Shown: positions 27,024 through 35,447 of the stretch, piece after piece | Numbering within the stretch: position 1 is the first letter of the stretch | Layout of the letters: the number at the start of each line of letters is the position of its first letter | NCBI GenBank assembly: GCA_038900335.1 | Contig: JBBMRB010000004.1 | Location: forward strand, 186,001 to 250,000 | Direction of reading: 5' to 3' | Length of the DNA stretch: 64,000 nucleotides | Source: Rs1 sp038900335 | GTDB lineage: Bacteria > Pseudomonadota > Gammaproteobacteria > Pseudomonadales > Balneatricaceae | The notes under the pieces: model-generated | The model's input: the letters and a program-made list of their open reading frames with translations, nothing else | Databases searched by the model: none | What the model was told of the DNA's origin: nothing | Translations under genes and position numbers: made by a program

Positions 27024-27034
27024 AGGGTGTTTAC

Positions 27035-28531
27035 TTAAATAAAGTAAGTTACTCCTATAAAGCCGACAATACTCAATACAATGGTATATGGCAGGGCCAT
27101 AAAGACCATTTTGCCATATGACAATCGAATCAGAGGTGCCAATGCTGAAGTGAGTAAGAACAAGAAGGCTGCTTGGCCGTTAGGCGTTGCCACACTTGGT
27201 AAGTTAGTACCGGTGTTGATGGCAATTGCTAACATCTCAAATTGGGCTCTATCAATAGTGTTATTTAAGAAGGCTGCGCTGACTTCATTGATATAAACAG
27301 TGGCAACGAAAACATTGTCACTAATAGCTGAAAGCGCACCGTTAGCAATAAAGAACATACCCGCTTGTGTCTCTTGCGGCATTGTTAACACATAGGTAAT
27401 GATAGGGGTAAATAAGTGTTGCTCGTGTATCACTGAAACGATCACAAAAAAGACCACTAATAATGCGGTGAATGGCAGTGCTTCTTCAAAGGCCTTACCA
27501 ATCTGATGTTCCTCAACAATGCCATTAAAAGCGGTTAACAAGATAATAATTGCTAAGCCAATGAGACCTACTGCAGCCCAATGAAAAGCGAGAGCGAGCA
27601 CCAAGAATATAGCGACAGCGACTTGAACACCCAGTTTGACATTCTCTAATTGTGTTCTTTTTGCTTCCTGTTTACGATCAAAGTCTTCTAGTATTAAACG
27701 CACAGAATCTGGCAGCTCAGTACCATAGTCAAACCACTTTAGTTTCTCTAAGGCAAGGCATGTCATCAAACCTGCAACTAATACCGGCATTGAAACAGGC
27801 GCCATTTGCAGGAAGAACTCAATAAAGTTCCAGCCCATCTTTTCGGCAATTAACAAGTTTTGTGGCTCGCCTACTAGTGTGCAAACACCACCGAGTGCCG
27901 TGCCGACTGCTCCATGCATTATTAAACTGCGTAAAAATGATCTAAACTGCTCTAAATCTTCACGTTTATCATGGATAACAGCATCATCATTAGTATGATC
28001 GTGGTTGTCTTTGTTGCCAGATGCCACCCGGTGGTAAACCGCATAGAAACCAACCCCGACACTGATCAGTACAGCAGTTACTGTCAGTGCATCAAGGAAG
28101 GCTGATAGTACCGCGGCTACGATAGAAAACATAAAAGATAAAATCATTTTCGATTTTAGCTTCACTAATAGTTTAGTAAATACCCATAACAGCATCGACT
28201 GCATGAAGTAAATACCGGCAACCATGAACATTAATAGTAAAATAACTTCTAGGTTACTTTCTACTTCATGTAGCACGGTCTCGGGTGCAGCAAGGCCAAA
28301 AACAATAGCCTCTATTGCCAAAAGCCCGCCTGGTTGTAGAGGGTAACATTTTAATGCCAGCGCTAGAGTGAATATGAATTCAAAGATTAAGATCCAGCCT
28401 GAAACAACGGGTCCCGCTGTAAATAGGATAATTGGGTTTAGGATAAGAAAAGCAATAATTGCCTGTTTATACCAAACAGGTGAATTTCCAAGGAAATTCT
28501 TAAAAATAGCCTGTGCTGTTGTCATGGTCAT
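27035..28531 (-). CDS. nhaB: Na+/H+ antiporter NhaB
   Basis: Inner-membrane sodium/proton antiporter of 498 residues; E. coli NhaB has 513. About 12 hydrophobic helices. Family stretches: NFLGNSPVWYKQAIIAFLILNP at the start (NFLGNSPVWYK), FIFTLALALKCYPLQPGGLLAIEA near residue 52 (ALKCYPLQPGGLL), the SAFLDALTVTAVLISV segment near 143, and the C-terminal INTGTNLPSVATPNGQAAFLF region. It expels Na+ and so complements the Na+-pumping NQR encoded about 13 kb away. It is preceded by a 423-bp gap holding its promoter. Confidence 0.97.
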   Translation of the reverse strand: MTMTTAQAIFKNFLGNSPVWYKQAIIAFLILNPIILFTAGPVVSGWILIFEFIFTLALALKCYPLQPGGLLAIEAIVFGLAAPETVLHEVESNLEVILLLMFMVAGIYFMQSMLLWVFTKLLVKLKSKMILSFMFSIVAAVLSAFLDALTVTAVLISVGVGFYAVYHRVASGNKDNHDHTNDDAVIHDKREDLEQFRSFLRSLIMHGAVGTALGGVCTLVGEPQNLLIAEKMGWNFIEFFLQMAPVSMPVLVAGLMTCLALEKLKWFDYGTELPDSVRLILEDFDRKQEAKRTQLENVKLGVQVAVAIFLVLALAFHWAAVGLIGLAIIILLTAFNGIVEEHQIGKAFEEALPFTALLVVFFVIVSVIHEQHLFTPIITYVLTMPQETQAGMFFIANGALSAISDNVFVATVYINEVSAAFLNNTIDRAQFEMLAIAINTGTNLPSVATPNGQAAFLFLLTSALAPLIRLSYGKMVFMALPYTIVLSIVGFIGVTYFI

Positions 28532-28954
28532 ATAAAATATGTCCTTAAATTTAATGATTTAGTATAGTTATGAATTGAAAGTACCATGCTTTGTAGCAAA
28601 ATACTTGTTGGGTATCAACTTTTTAGTTCCAAATACAGCAGCGCTAACGACAAGAAATAGGCAAAAGTACAACAATAAGATAAATTTTTACTCTGCATAG
28701 CGATACTTTTATGGTGATTTTTTGTGTTTTACCATGGCTTACACACTGTGCTTTTAATAATTTTTCATTGTTTTTAATGATATTATTCAAAAAAAACGGC
28801 TAATAAAATAACTGTTTAAGAGTATAGCACAAGCTTGAGGTTTGATGATTTAATTTAAGGTCGCCTCAGTATTAGCTATTATAGATAGTTGCTGTTAGTT
28901 AGTACGACAGCCAACACGGGATAAAACAGAGGGACGACTCTTTATTAAAGTGTC
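28532..28954. other. Intergenic region upstream of nhaB
   Basis: This 423-bp AT-rich gap separates two minus-strand genes. Next to the SCP2 gene an AGAG/CTCT mini-hairpin followed by TTTT on the minus strand (about 28928-28941) could be its weak terminator. The nhaB promoter must lie near 28560. No other feature is supported. Confidence 0.35.
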
Positions 28955-29320
28955 TTAAATCGCCAGTTTTGAATTGTCTCCAGCTTTCTTTTTGAATAAC
29001 TTGCCTAATTCAGTGGCGAGTAAAACATTGCCTTGAGCTTTTAAATCTCCCTTTAAGTACGCTGACATACCATCTATTTCTTTAGCCATTAATGCGACAA
29101 AAATGTCGGCTTTCATTGTCAAGATAATATTGGGGTCATCGTGTTCAGCTAGCTTGGTCGTACATTTTTGCTCTGCTATTTCTATATAAAAAGAAAAACT
29201 ATCGATTAACCTGAACTGGTAGACTGCCTGCATGTTTTTGGCCTGCTCTGGCTGAAAGCGCGCCGGTAGTTTGGCTACTATTTGTTCAATATTTGAGTTT
29301 GCGTTTTGAGTGTCTGGCAT
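28955..29320 (-). CDS. SCP2 sterol-binding-domain protein
   Basis: A 121-residue single-domain protein of the SCP2/UbiT-like fold, which binds lipids in a hydrophobic pocket. The family pattern is seen in PARFQPEQAKNMQAVYQFRL at the start (PARFQPEQAKNM), DPNIILTMKADIFVALMAKE in the middle and the typical AYLKGDLKAQGNVLLATELGKLF end (KGDLKAQGN). No signal peptide. It might carry a lipid or quinone intermediate, but it lacks the neighbours (ubiU/ubiV) that would support UbiT. It is divergent from sohB, 102 bp away. Confidence 0.8.
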   Translation of the reverse strand: MPDTQNANSNIEQIVAKLPARFQPEQAKNMQAVYQFRLIDSFSFYIEIAEQKCTTKLAEHDDPNIILTMKADIFVALMAKEIDGMSAYLKGDLKAQGNVLLATELGKLFKKKAGDNSKLAI

Positions 29321-29422
29321 TTGCGAATAACCTGCTAAAAATACAGTAGAAAAAATGGTTTAGTATTAGTTTTATGGTACATTAAAAGCTTGCTTTGAGT
29401 AATGAATTTTTGGAGATTTAAC

Positions 29423-30541
29423 TTGGTTGATTTTTTGTACGATTACGGTATGTTCCTGGCGAAAGCGATTACGATCATTTTGACAGTATTTATTGTGCTG
29501 ATAGGTTTCTTAGTCATCACATCACGCAACAAGAAGGATAGCTCACAAGGGGATATCACCTTAGTTTCATTAAATGATGGCTATGAGGATATGAAAAGCG
29601 CGATCGAAGAAGTGGTTATAGATAATGAAGTCTATAAACAGCAATTAAAAACGCAGCTTAAAAAAGAAAAAAAAGAAGCGAAAGAAAAGAAAAAGGCAGC
29701 GAAAGCGCAGGCCAAGATAGATAAAAAACAAGGCACTGTTGCAGACTCTGCTTTAGAGCAAACAGATGATGAAGAAGTAGAGAAAAGAGTGTTTGTGCTC
29801 GATTTCAATGGGGATATTCGCGCATCAGAAGTTGACTTGCTTAGGGAAGAGATTTCAGCGGTACTCTCTTTTGCCTCAACAACCGATGAAGTGGTATTGC
29901 GTTTAGATAGCTCAGGCGGCATGGTTCATACCTATGGATTAGCTGCATCGCAATTAGAGCGCATTAAATCTGCTAATTTAAAGTTAACTATCTGTGTTGA
30001 TGAAGTGGCTGCATCTGGTGGTTATATGATGGCTTGCTTAGCGGATAAGCTAATTGCCGCTCCTTTTGCAATTTTAGGCTCTATCGGTGTGGTTGCACAA
30101 TTACCCAATTTTCATAAAGTACTGAAGAAACACGGTGTTGATTATGAAACTTTTACAGCGGGTGAATATAAGCGCACGGTAACGATGTTCGGTGAAAATA
30201 CTGAGAAAGGTAAAGAGAAGTTTATTGAAGAGATTCAAGATACCCACTTATTGTTCAAAGAATTCGTAGCGCAAGCAAGACCGAATATTGACATTGATAA
30301 AGTCGCGACAGGCGAGGTTTGGTTCGGTAAGCGTGCTATTGAGCACAATCTAATAGATGAGCTTAATACCTCAGATGATTTTATAATGAATCTTTGTAAA
30401 ACGGCTGATGTTTATCAAGTTCGCTATGAGCTGAAAAAATCACTAGGTGAAAAATTAAGTGATTTAACGGTGAAGACAAGTACGAGTGTTGTTAGCAGTG
30501 TGATGCAAAAATTATCAAACACGACTAACTTGATTCGTTAA
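29423..30541 (+). CDS. sohB: Inner-membrane serine protease SohB
   Basis: Peptidase of family S49 (SppA/SohB), anchored by an N-terminal membrane helix (about residues 8-35). The body has the catalytic serine in EVAASGGYMMACLADKL (ASGGYMMAC) and the downstream lysine in the FGKRAIEHNLIDEL region. Between the helix and the protease domain lies a very lysine/glutamate-rich, probably coiled stretch (about residues 75-115), as in E. coli SohB (349 residues) but longer, giving 372 here. I favour a TTG start at 29423: GGAG lies seven bases before it, whereas the ATG at 29402 lies upstream of that ribosome site. It probably degrades membrane or periplasmic peptides. Confidence 0.93.
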   Translation: MVDFLYDYGMFLAKAITIILTVFIVLIGFLVITSRNKKDSSQGDITLVSLNDGYEDMKSAIEEVVIDNEVYKQQLKTQLKKEKKEAKEKKKAAKAQAKIDKKQGTVADSALEQTDDEEVEKRVFVLDFNGDIRASEVDLLREEISAVLSFASTTDEVVLRLDSSGGMVHTYGLAASQLERIKSANLKLTICVDEVAASGGYMMACLADKLIAAPFAILGSIGVVAQLPNFHKVLKKHGVDYETFTAGEYKRTVTMFGENTEKGKEKFIEEIQDTHLLFKEFVAQARPNIDIDKVATGEVWFGKRAIEHNLIDELNTSDDFIMNLCKTADVYQVRYELKKSLGEKLSDLTVKTSTSVVSSVMQKLSNTTNLIR

Positions 30542-30613
30542 ACGCCATCTTGTTAGTGATATGTGCAAGCATTAACGTGTTTGTCTTAATAAAACAGAAG
30601 AATTTGGAGTGAT

Positions 30614-31273
30614 ATGCCACAGTCTAAAACTGCTAAGCAAATTCTTATAGCCGCTGAGTCGTTATTTGCATCACAGGGTTTTGCCGAGACAACGATGCGA
30701 GAAATAACCAGAGAAGCGGGTGTTAACTTAGCAGCTATAAATTATCATTTTGGCTCTAAGCAAGGGTTGATTCAGTCGGTCGCAGAAAAGTTTCTGCGAC
30801 CGTTTTCTGAGTATATTGAGCAATCTATTGTTGAGAGTAATGCAATTGGCAATCAGCAAGATGTTAGTTTAGAGGAGTTGTTAGAGCTATTGATGAGAGC
30901 GCTACTAAGAGTAGATCAGGAAAATATCAATGCCCTATTAATGTTTACGCGCTTGCTTGAATTGTCTTATAAAAACAGCCAGCAAGAGTTAAGGCACTTT
31001 ATTATTGGCAGATACGGTGCGAAATTACAGCCCTTTATTGCGCTGTTTCGCCGCCATTCAGCAATGATGGAAGATGATGAGTTCTTTTGGCGATTACATT
31101 TTATTTTAGGGTCAGTTATTTTTACCTTATCGCATTTTACAATGTTGGCGCAAATGGAGAAAAAACAATTTAAAACTCAAGCTGCTATTGAGCAAACACT
31201 GCATAGAATGATTCCAGTGTTAGCTGCAGGTATGCAAGCTAGAGGTGATAAGTTGTATTTTAGCCGTATCTAA
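30614..31273 (+). CDS. TetR-family regulator, PsrA-like
   Basis: A 219-residue TetR regulator. The helix-turn-helix region reads AAESLFASQGFAETTMREI, then EAGVNLAAINYHFGSKQGLIQSV, with the C-terminal FFWRLHFILGSVIFTLSHF. This follows Pseudomonas PsrA closely (AEQLFAERGFAETS; AGVNLAAVNYHFGSK; FWRVHFMLGA). PsrA senses long-chain fatty acids and controls beta-oxidation and rpoS. The next gene is nagZ, as in Pseudomonas (psrA-nagZ), which supports the assignment. GGAG lies before the ATG. A palindromic terminator-like element separates it from nagZ. Confidence 0.82.
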   Translation: MPQSKTAKQILIAAESLFASQGFAETTMREITREAGVNLAAINYHFGSKQGLIQSVAEKFLRPFSEYIEQSIVESNAIGNQQDVSLEELLELLMRALLRVDQENINALLMFTRLLELSYKNSQQELRHFIIGRYGAKLQPFIALFRRHSAMMEDDEFFWRLHFILGSVIFTLSHFTMLAQMEKKQFKTQAAIEQTLHRMIPVLAAGMQARGDKLYFSRI

Positions 31274-31282
31274 ATACACACT

Positions 31283-31306
31283 AATAAAGAGGGATCCCTC
31301 TTTATT
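31283..31306. terminator. Perfect palindrome between psrA-like gene and nagZ
   Basis: Twelve-base arms AATAAAGAGGGA/TCCCTCTTTATT meet with no spacer around a central GGATCC. It starts 10 bp after the stop codon and has a GC-rich centre and T-rich end, so a partial terminator is likely; an operator is an alternative. Confidence 0.55.
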
Positions 31307-31338
31307 CTAGAAATACATATTTAAATATTGGGGTTGTA

Positions 31339-32367
31339 ATGAATAACGGTACCTTAATGTTAGACCTTGAGGGTTTAAAGTTAACGGCACAAGAAAAAGA
31401 AACACTCAAGGTTCCCTGTGTTGGCGGTTTGATTCTTTTTGCCCGAAATTATAAAAATCGTCAACAATTGAACGAGCTGATTGCAGATGTCCGCGAGCAG
31501 CGCCCTGATATCATTATCGCGGTAGATCAAGAAGGTGGTCGGGTTCAGCGTTTTCGCGATGAGTTTGTCAGTTTGCCTCCTATGTTTGCGTTACATAATG
31601 CCTTTCAACAAGACCCTGAATTAGCCATTATGCAAGCTGGGGAGCTAGGTTGGTTGATGGCCGCTGAAATAACCTCTTTTGACATCGATATTAGTTTTGC
31701 CCCAGTTCTGGATTTGCATTGGGCGCACAGCCAAGTCATTGGTACTCGATCTTTTGGTGCAAAGCACAGTCAAGTGACGGAGTTAACTAAGAGCTTTGTG
31801 CAAGGCATGATGCAAGCGGGTATGCAATCAACCGGTAAGCATTTTCCGGGACACGGTTGGGCGAGTGCTGATTCACACTTAGAAACAGCGGTTGATGAGC
31901 GCAGCTTTGAGAAAATACAACAAGATGACATGCAGCCCTTTAAACGTTTGATTGAGGAGGGTTTGCTGGGCGCTGTCATGCCCGCGCATGTTATTTACTC
32001 AAAAGTAGATAATAAGCCCGCGGGTTTTTCAAGCATTTGGTTACAGCAAATATTACGTGCGCGTTTAAACTTTAATGGCGTTATTTTTAGTGATGATCTG
32101 GATATGAACGGCGCCAATATTGTAGATGACAGTGATAGAACACAATATGCAAAACGCGCTCACGCAGCTCTAAGTGCTGGGTGTGATACGGTATTAGTGT
32201 GTAATAATCCTCAGGCAGCGCAAGAGGTTATTAGCTACTTAGAAAAAGAGGCTGTTGTCGGTACAGGGCGCTTAGCTAAAATGCGCCGTGTTAACATTGA
32301 ATTAGATAAAGAACGCTTTGATAGTGCGCAGCAAATCGCGGCGCAGTTATTAGAAAATACAATATAG
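31339..32367 (+). CDS. nagZ: Beta-N-acetylhexosaminidase NagZ
   Basis: Cytosolic family 3 glycosidase that removes N-acetylglucosamine from anhydromuropeptides during peptidoglycan recycling; in many gammaproteobacteria this feeds the inducer pathway for ampC. The 342 residues are normal (E. coli 341). Signatures: GLILFARNY (about 30-38), VDQEGGRVQRF (about 61-71), KHFPGHGWASADSHL (about 165-179, with the catalytic histidine loop) and the nucleophile aspartate in SDDLDMNGA (about 251). GGGG is the ribosome site. It is followed 9 bp later by the mechanosensitive channel gene, a likely operon. Confidence 0.96.
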   Translation: MNNGTLMLDLEGLKLTAQEKETLKVPCVGGLILFARNYKNRQQLNELIADVREQRPDIIIAVDQEGGRVQRFRDEFVSLPPMFALHNAFQQDPELAIMQAGELGWLMAAEITSFDIDISFAPVLDLHWAHSQVIGTRSFGAKHSQVTELTKSFVQGMMQAGMQSTGKHFPGHGWASADSHLETAVDERSFEKIQQDDMQPFKRLIEEGLLGAVMPAHVIYSKVDNKPAGFSSIWLQQILRARLNFNGVIFSDDLDMNGANIVDDSDRTQYAKRAHAALSAGCDTVLVCNNPQAAQEVISYLEKEAVVGTGRLAKMRRVNIELDKERFDSAQQIAAQLLENTI

Positions 32368-32376
32368 AGGGATGAT

Positions 32377-33531
32377 ATGAGCGCAGAGCAAGAGTTGTTA
32401 GCAATAGAGCATTGGATATTTGATTCACTCGCTATTGAGCGCGAGAGCGCTTGGCTCATTGCACTTTTTACTGTCGTTTTTTTAACCTTAGTTGCCGCCT
32501 TTTGTGCAAAAGTGTTCTTTAGACGCTTAGATGTGCAGGCGCAAAAAACTAAGAACCATTGGGATGATATTTTATTAGAAGCGATGCGCAAACCAGTGAT
32601 AGTGACGATCTGGTTAATTGGTGGCTCGCTCGCCTTGCACGCTGCTAATATCATGGTGATGGATATCAATGGCGATGTTAGCCAAGCGTTAGTCTCTTTC
32701 GTTAAGCCACTGAGAAAAGTTGGGTTTATCGTTCTAATAGCGTGGTTCTTAATACGTTTTATTCGTTTGACCGAAGTTAAATTGGTCGACCCAGATGGTA
32801 TTAGCACCAGTTTAGATCACACTAGTGTCAACGCCTTTGGCAAATTGCTGAGATTATCCATTGTCATCACTGTGTCTTTGGTTATATTGCAAAGCTTAGG
32901 TTATAGCGTTTCAGGCGTGTTAGCTTTTGGAGGTATCGGTGGTATCGCTGTTGGTTTCGCTGCAAAAGACTTACTAGCTAACTTCTTTGGCGGCTTGATG
33001 ATTTATATGGATAGGCCGTTTAAAGTGGGCGATTGGGTGCGCTCTCCCGATAAAGAAATAGAAGGTGTAGTAGAAGATATTGGCTGGCGTTTGACGCGTA
33101 TTCGCACATTCGATAAAAGGCCTTTGTATGTGCCTAATGCTACCTTTACCAGTATCTCAGTAGAAAACCCGTCCAGAATGAGTAACCGTCGTATCTATGA
33201 AACTATCGGTGTGCGCTATTGCGATATTAATACATTACATGTGATTTTAGATAAAGTAGCGCTGATGCTGCATGAGCATGAAGATATAGACAACAATGAG
33301 ACGTTGATGGTTAATTTTAATAAAATGGCGGCATCCTCTTTAGAGTTTTTTGTTTACACTTTTACCAAAACGACAAATTGGGAAAGGTTTCATCGTGTTA
33401 AACAGGATGTATTATTTAAAGTCGCTGAAATTATAGAACAAGAGAATGCACAGATAGCGTTCCCGACATCGACTGTCAAACTAGATGTCAACCCCAAAAT
33501 AGATGAAATAATGAATACTAAGTTGGGGTGA
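32377..33531 (+). CDS. MscS-family mechanosensitive channel, YnaI-like
   Basis: Inner-membrane channel of 384 residues that opens when membrane tension rises. It has about five N-terminal hydrophobic helices, then the pore helix SGVLAFGGIGGIAVGFAAKDLLANFFGGL (AFGGIGGIAVGFAAKDLL) near residue 185. The cytosolic beta domain follows: DRPFKVGDWVRSPDKEIEGVVEDIGWR. The IGWR, RPLYVPN and SVENPSRMSNRRI segments match E. coli YnaI (343 residues) better than MscS itself. It starts 9 bp after nagZ with an AGAGGGATGAT ribosome site, so the two are probably co-transcribed. Confidence 0.9.
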   Translation: MSAEQELLAIEHWIFDSLAIERESAWLIALFTVVFLTLVAAFCAKVFFRRLDVQAQKTKNHWDDILLEAMRKPVIVTIWLIGGSLALHAANIMVMDINGDVSQALVSFVKPLRKVGFIVLIAWFLIRFIRLTEVKLVDPDGISTSLDHTSVNAFGKLLRLSIVITVSLVILQSLGYSVSGVLAFGGIGGIAVGFAAKDLLANFFGGLMIYMDRPFKVGDWVRSPDKEIEGVVEDIGWRLTRIRTFDKRPLYVPNATFTSISVENPSRMSNRRIYETIGVRYCDINTLHVILDKVALMLHEHEDIDNNETLMVNFNKMAASSLEFFVYTFTKTTNWERFHRVKQDVLFKVAEIIEQENAQIAFPTSTVKLDVNPKIDEIMNTKLG

Positions 33532-33620
33532 GTATGATGCTTTTTTTAGAGATTAGAATTCGTTAGTTCAAATTCAAAACATTTACCAGTACCGCAAATA
33601 TTTAATTAAGTGAGGTTGTT

Positions 33621-34532
33621 ATGCCAATTAAAATCCCTGATTTATTGCCTGCCGTTGATTTATTAAACAGTGAAAACATCTTTGTTATGACTGAGACGCG
33701 AGCGATGCATCAAGATGTGCGCCCGCTTAAAGTACTGGTGTTAAATTTAATGCCTAAAAAGATAGAGACAGAAAATCAGTTGATTAGGATGTTATCTAAC
33801 AGCCCTTTGCAAGTTGATATTGAGCTATTGCGAATTGATCATGAAGAAAGTAAAAACACACCTATTGCCCATTTGAATAGTTTTTATCGCGAATTTAAAG
33901 ATATTAAACATAATCATTACGATGGCTTAATCGTCACAGGTGCGCCTCTAGGTAAAATACCTTGGGAAAATGTCCGCTATAAAGATGAGGTCGCTGAAAT
34001 TATTGAGTGGTCGCAGCAATATGTGACATCAACCATGTTTCTGTGTTGGGCTGTGGAGGCTGCGCTTAATATTTTTTACGATCTGCCTAAAAAGCTTAGA
34101 GAGGAAAAATTATCAGGTGTGTTTGAGCATAAAACACGCCATAAGCATGAGACATTAACACGTGGATTTGATGACTATTTCAAGGCGCCTCACTCACGTT
34201 ATGCTGACTATCCCGTCAATTTAATCAAGAATCACACGGATTTAAATATATTGGCAGCCTCTGAGGAGACTGGGGTGTATTTAATGGCCAGTAACGATCG
34301 TAAAAAAGTGTTCGTCACCGGCCATCCAGAATACGATGCAGAAACATTGGCGCAAGAATATTATCGGGACATGGCGGTTGATGAGACTACCAAGGTGCCA
34401 GCCAATTATTTCCCACAAGAAGATGCCAACCAAAAGCCGGCTAGCACTTGGCGATCGCATGCCAATTTATTGTTCTGTAACTGGTTGAACTATTACGTTT
34501 ACCAAATGACACCGTTTGAATTGGACAAATAA
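33621..34532 (+). CDS. metA: Homoserine O-succinyltransferase
   Basis: First committed enzyme of methionine synthesis, acylating homoserine. It has 303 residues (E. coli 309). The MPIKIPDLLPA start, NLMPKKIETENQ, the catalytic cysteine in FLCWAVEAALN (about residue 142) and the VTGHPEYD histidine-glutamate pair (about 235-237) are present. The acyl-specificity site reads TGAPLG, with glycine where acetyl-CoA-using members carry glutamate, so succinyl-CoA is predicted. The residues just after it (KIPWENVRYKDE) differ from the usual FxDVxYW form. GAGG precedes the ATG. A hexanucleotide repeat follows the stop codon. Confidence 0.93.
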   Translation: MPIKIPDLLPAVDLLNSENIFVMTETRAMHQDVRPLKVLVLNLMPKKIETENQLIRMLSNSPLQVDIELLRIDHEESKNTPIAHLNSFYREFKDIKHNHYDGLIVTGAPLGKIPWENVRYKDEVAEIIEWSQQYVTSTMFLCWAVEAALNIFYDLPKKLREEKLSGVFEHKTRHKHETLTRGFDDYFKAPHSRYADYPVNLIKNHTDLNILAASEETGVYLMASNDRKKVFVTGHPEYDAETLAQEYYRDMAVDETTKVPANYFPQEDANQKPASTWRSHANLLFCNWLNYYVYQMTPFELDK

Positions 34533-34537
34533 TTTAA

Positions 34538-34579
34538 GTTTGAGTTTGAGTTTGAGTTTGAGCTTGAGCTTGAGCTTAA
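34538..34579. repeat. Tandem hexanucleotide repeat
   Basis: Seven consecutive 6-bp units lie between metA and the SDR gene: four GTTTGA, two GCTTGA and one GCTTAA. The array starts 5 bp after the metA stop and ends 17 bp before the next ATG. Copy number could vary by slippage. Confidence 0.9.
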
Positions 34580-34596
34580 CTGCGAGTGCTAAATAG

Positions 34597-35358
34597 ATGA
34601 GTAATAGCGTGCAAAAAATAGCATTGATAACCGGTGGTACCAGAGGTATAGGGCTGGCTAGCGCTGAGCTATTGGCTAAAAACGGTTATGATGTTTGTCT
34701 TAATTATCTGCAAAATGATGAGGCCGCTGTTGCAGCTCAGCAACGTATTGTTAGTCTGGGTCAGCGCTGTCTTTTATACAAAGGTGATGTTAGCCAGGAG
34801 ACAGTGGTGCAATCGATGTTTGTAGCGATGGACAAAGAGCTCGGTACTATAAGCGCATTAGTTAATAATGCAGCGTTAATGGAAAAACAAATCGGTATTG
34901 AACAAGTGACGCAAGCGAGGCTTAATCGCATGTTTAGCACTAATATCACCAGTTATTTTTTATGTGCCAAAGAAGCGGTGTTGAGGATGGCAACTAAGCA
35001 TGGTGGCGTTGGTGGTAGTATCGTTAATGTCTCTTCGCTAGCCGCTAAGACTGGCTCTGCTCATGAGTATATGGATTATGCTGCCAGTAAAGGTGCGGTT
35101 GATACTTTAACTTTTGGTTTGGCAAAAGAAATGAGTAGAGAAAATATTCGCGTTAATTTAGTTCGCCCCGCTGTTATCTATACCCAAATGCATGCAGATG
35201 GTGGAGAGGCCGGACGCGTTGATCGTATTAAAGATAGCTTGCCGTTAGGGCGAGGCGGTCAACCTGAAGAGGTTGCGAAAGCGATATATTGGTTTATTAG
35301 CGATGACTCTTCATTTACCACTGGTGATAGCATTAATGTGTCGGGTGGGTTGAATTAA
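34597..35358 (+). CDS. ygfF: SDR-family oxidoreductase, YgfF-like
   Basis: Short-chain dehydrogenase of 253 residues. The nucleotide-binding TGGTRGIG is at about residues 13-20, NNAA at about 89, the catalytic serine in NVSSLAAKTGS and the YAASKG tyrosine/lysine pair at about 164-168. Its C-terminal half (VRPAVIYTQMHADGGEAGRVDRI, split VRPAVIYTQMHADGGE and GRVDRI) follows E. coli YgfF closely. YgfF is a putative glucose/ribitol dehydrogenase-like reductase of unknown substrate. It sits after metA behind the hexamer repeat, on the same strand, without a clear own promoter. Confidence 0.85.
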   Translation: MSNSVQKIALITGGTRGIGLASAELLAKNGYDVCLNYLQNDEAAVAAQQRIVSLGQRCLLYKGDVSQETVVQSMFVAMDKELGTISALVNNAALMEKQIGIEQVTQARLNRMFSTNITSYFLCAKEAVLRMATKHGGVGGSIVNVSSLAAKTGSAHEYMDYAASKGAVDTLTFGLAKEMSRENIRVNLVRPAVIYTQMHADGGEAGRVDRIKDSLPLGRGGQPEEVAKAIYWFISDDSSFTTGDSINVSGGLN

Positions 35359-35388
35359 GGTCTGTCTGGTTTCTAGTTACTTTAAATT

Positions 35389-35418
35389 TGGACATCACAA
35401 CAATGCTGGGCATATAAT
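35389..35418 (+). promoter_or_regulatory. Probable promoter of miaE-ttcA
   Basis: A consensus -10 TATAAT (35413-35418) lies 18 bases after a TGGACA -35-like hexamer (35389-35394), about 30 bp before the miaE start. Confidence 0.5.
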
Positions 35419-35447
35419 ATGCGCCTTAGAATTTAGGACATAGAAAA

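Larger units (their letters stand above)
26318..27034. other. Structured intergenic region with a DnaA box and several dyads
   Basis: About 0.7 kb without a recognisable protein gene. It holds: a 9-bp inverted repeat TTCAGCTTG/CAAGCTGAA (26622-26640); a perfect DnaA box TTATCCACA (26769-26777); a TAGCCC/GGGCTA hairpin (about 26800-26822); a CTATGTT...AACATAG dyad around a TTGTATACAA core (about 26823-26846); a strong Shine-Dalgarno-like AAGGAGGGA (26932-26940) before a four-codon frame; and a 15-bp perfect stem (26974-27023) close to the nhaB stop. Purpose unknown. Confidence 0.5.

Noticed and set aside
33531..33620. A SAM riboswitch before metA
   Set aside because: The gap is only about 90 bp and lacks the conserved SAM-riboswitch helices.
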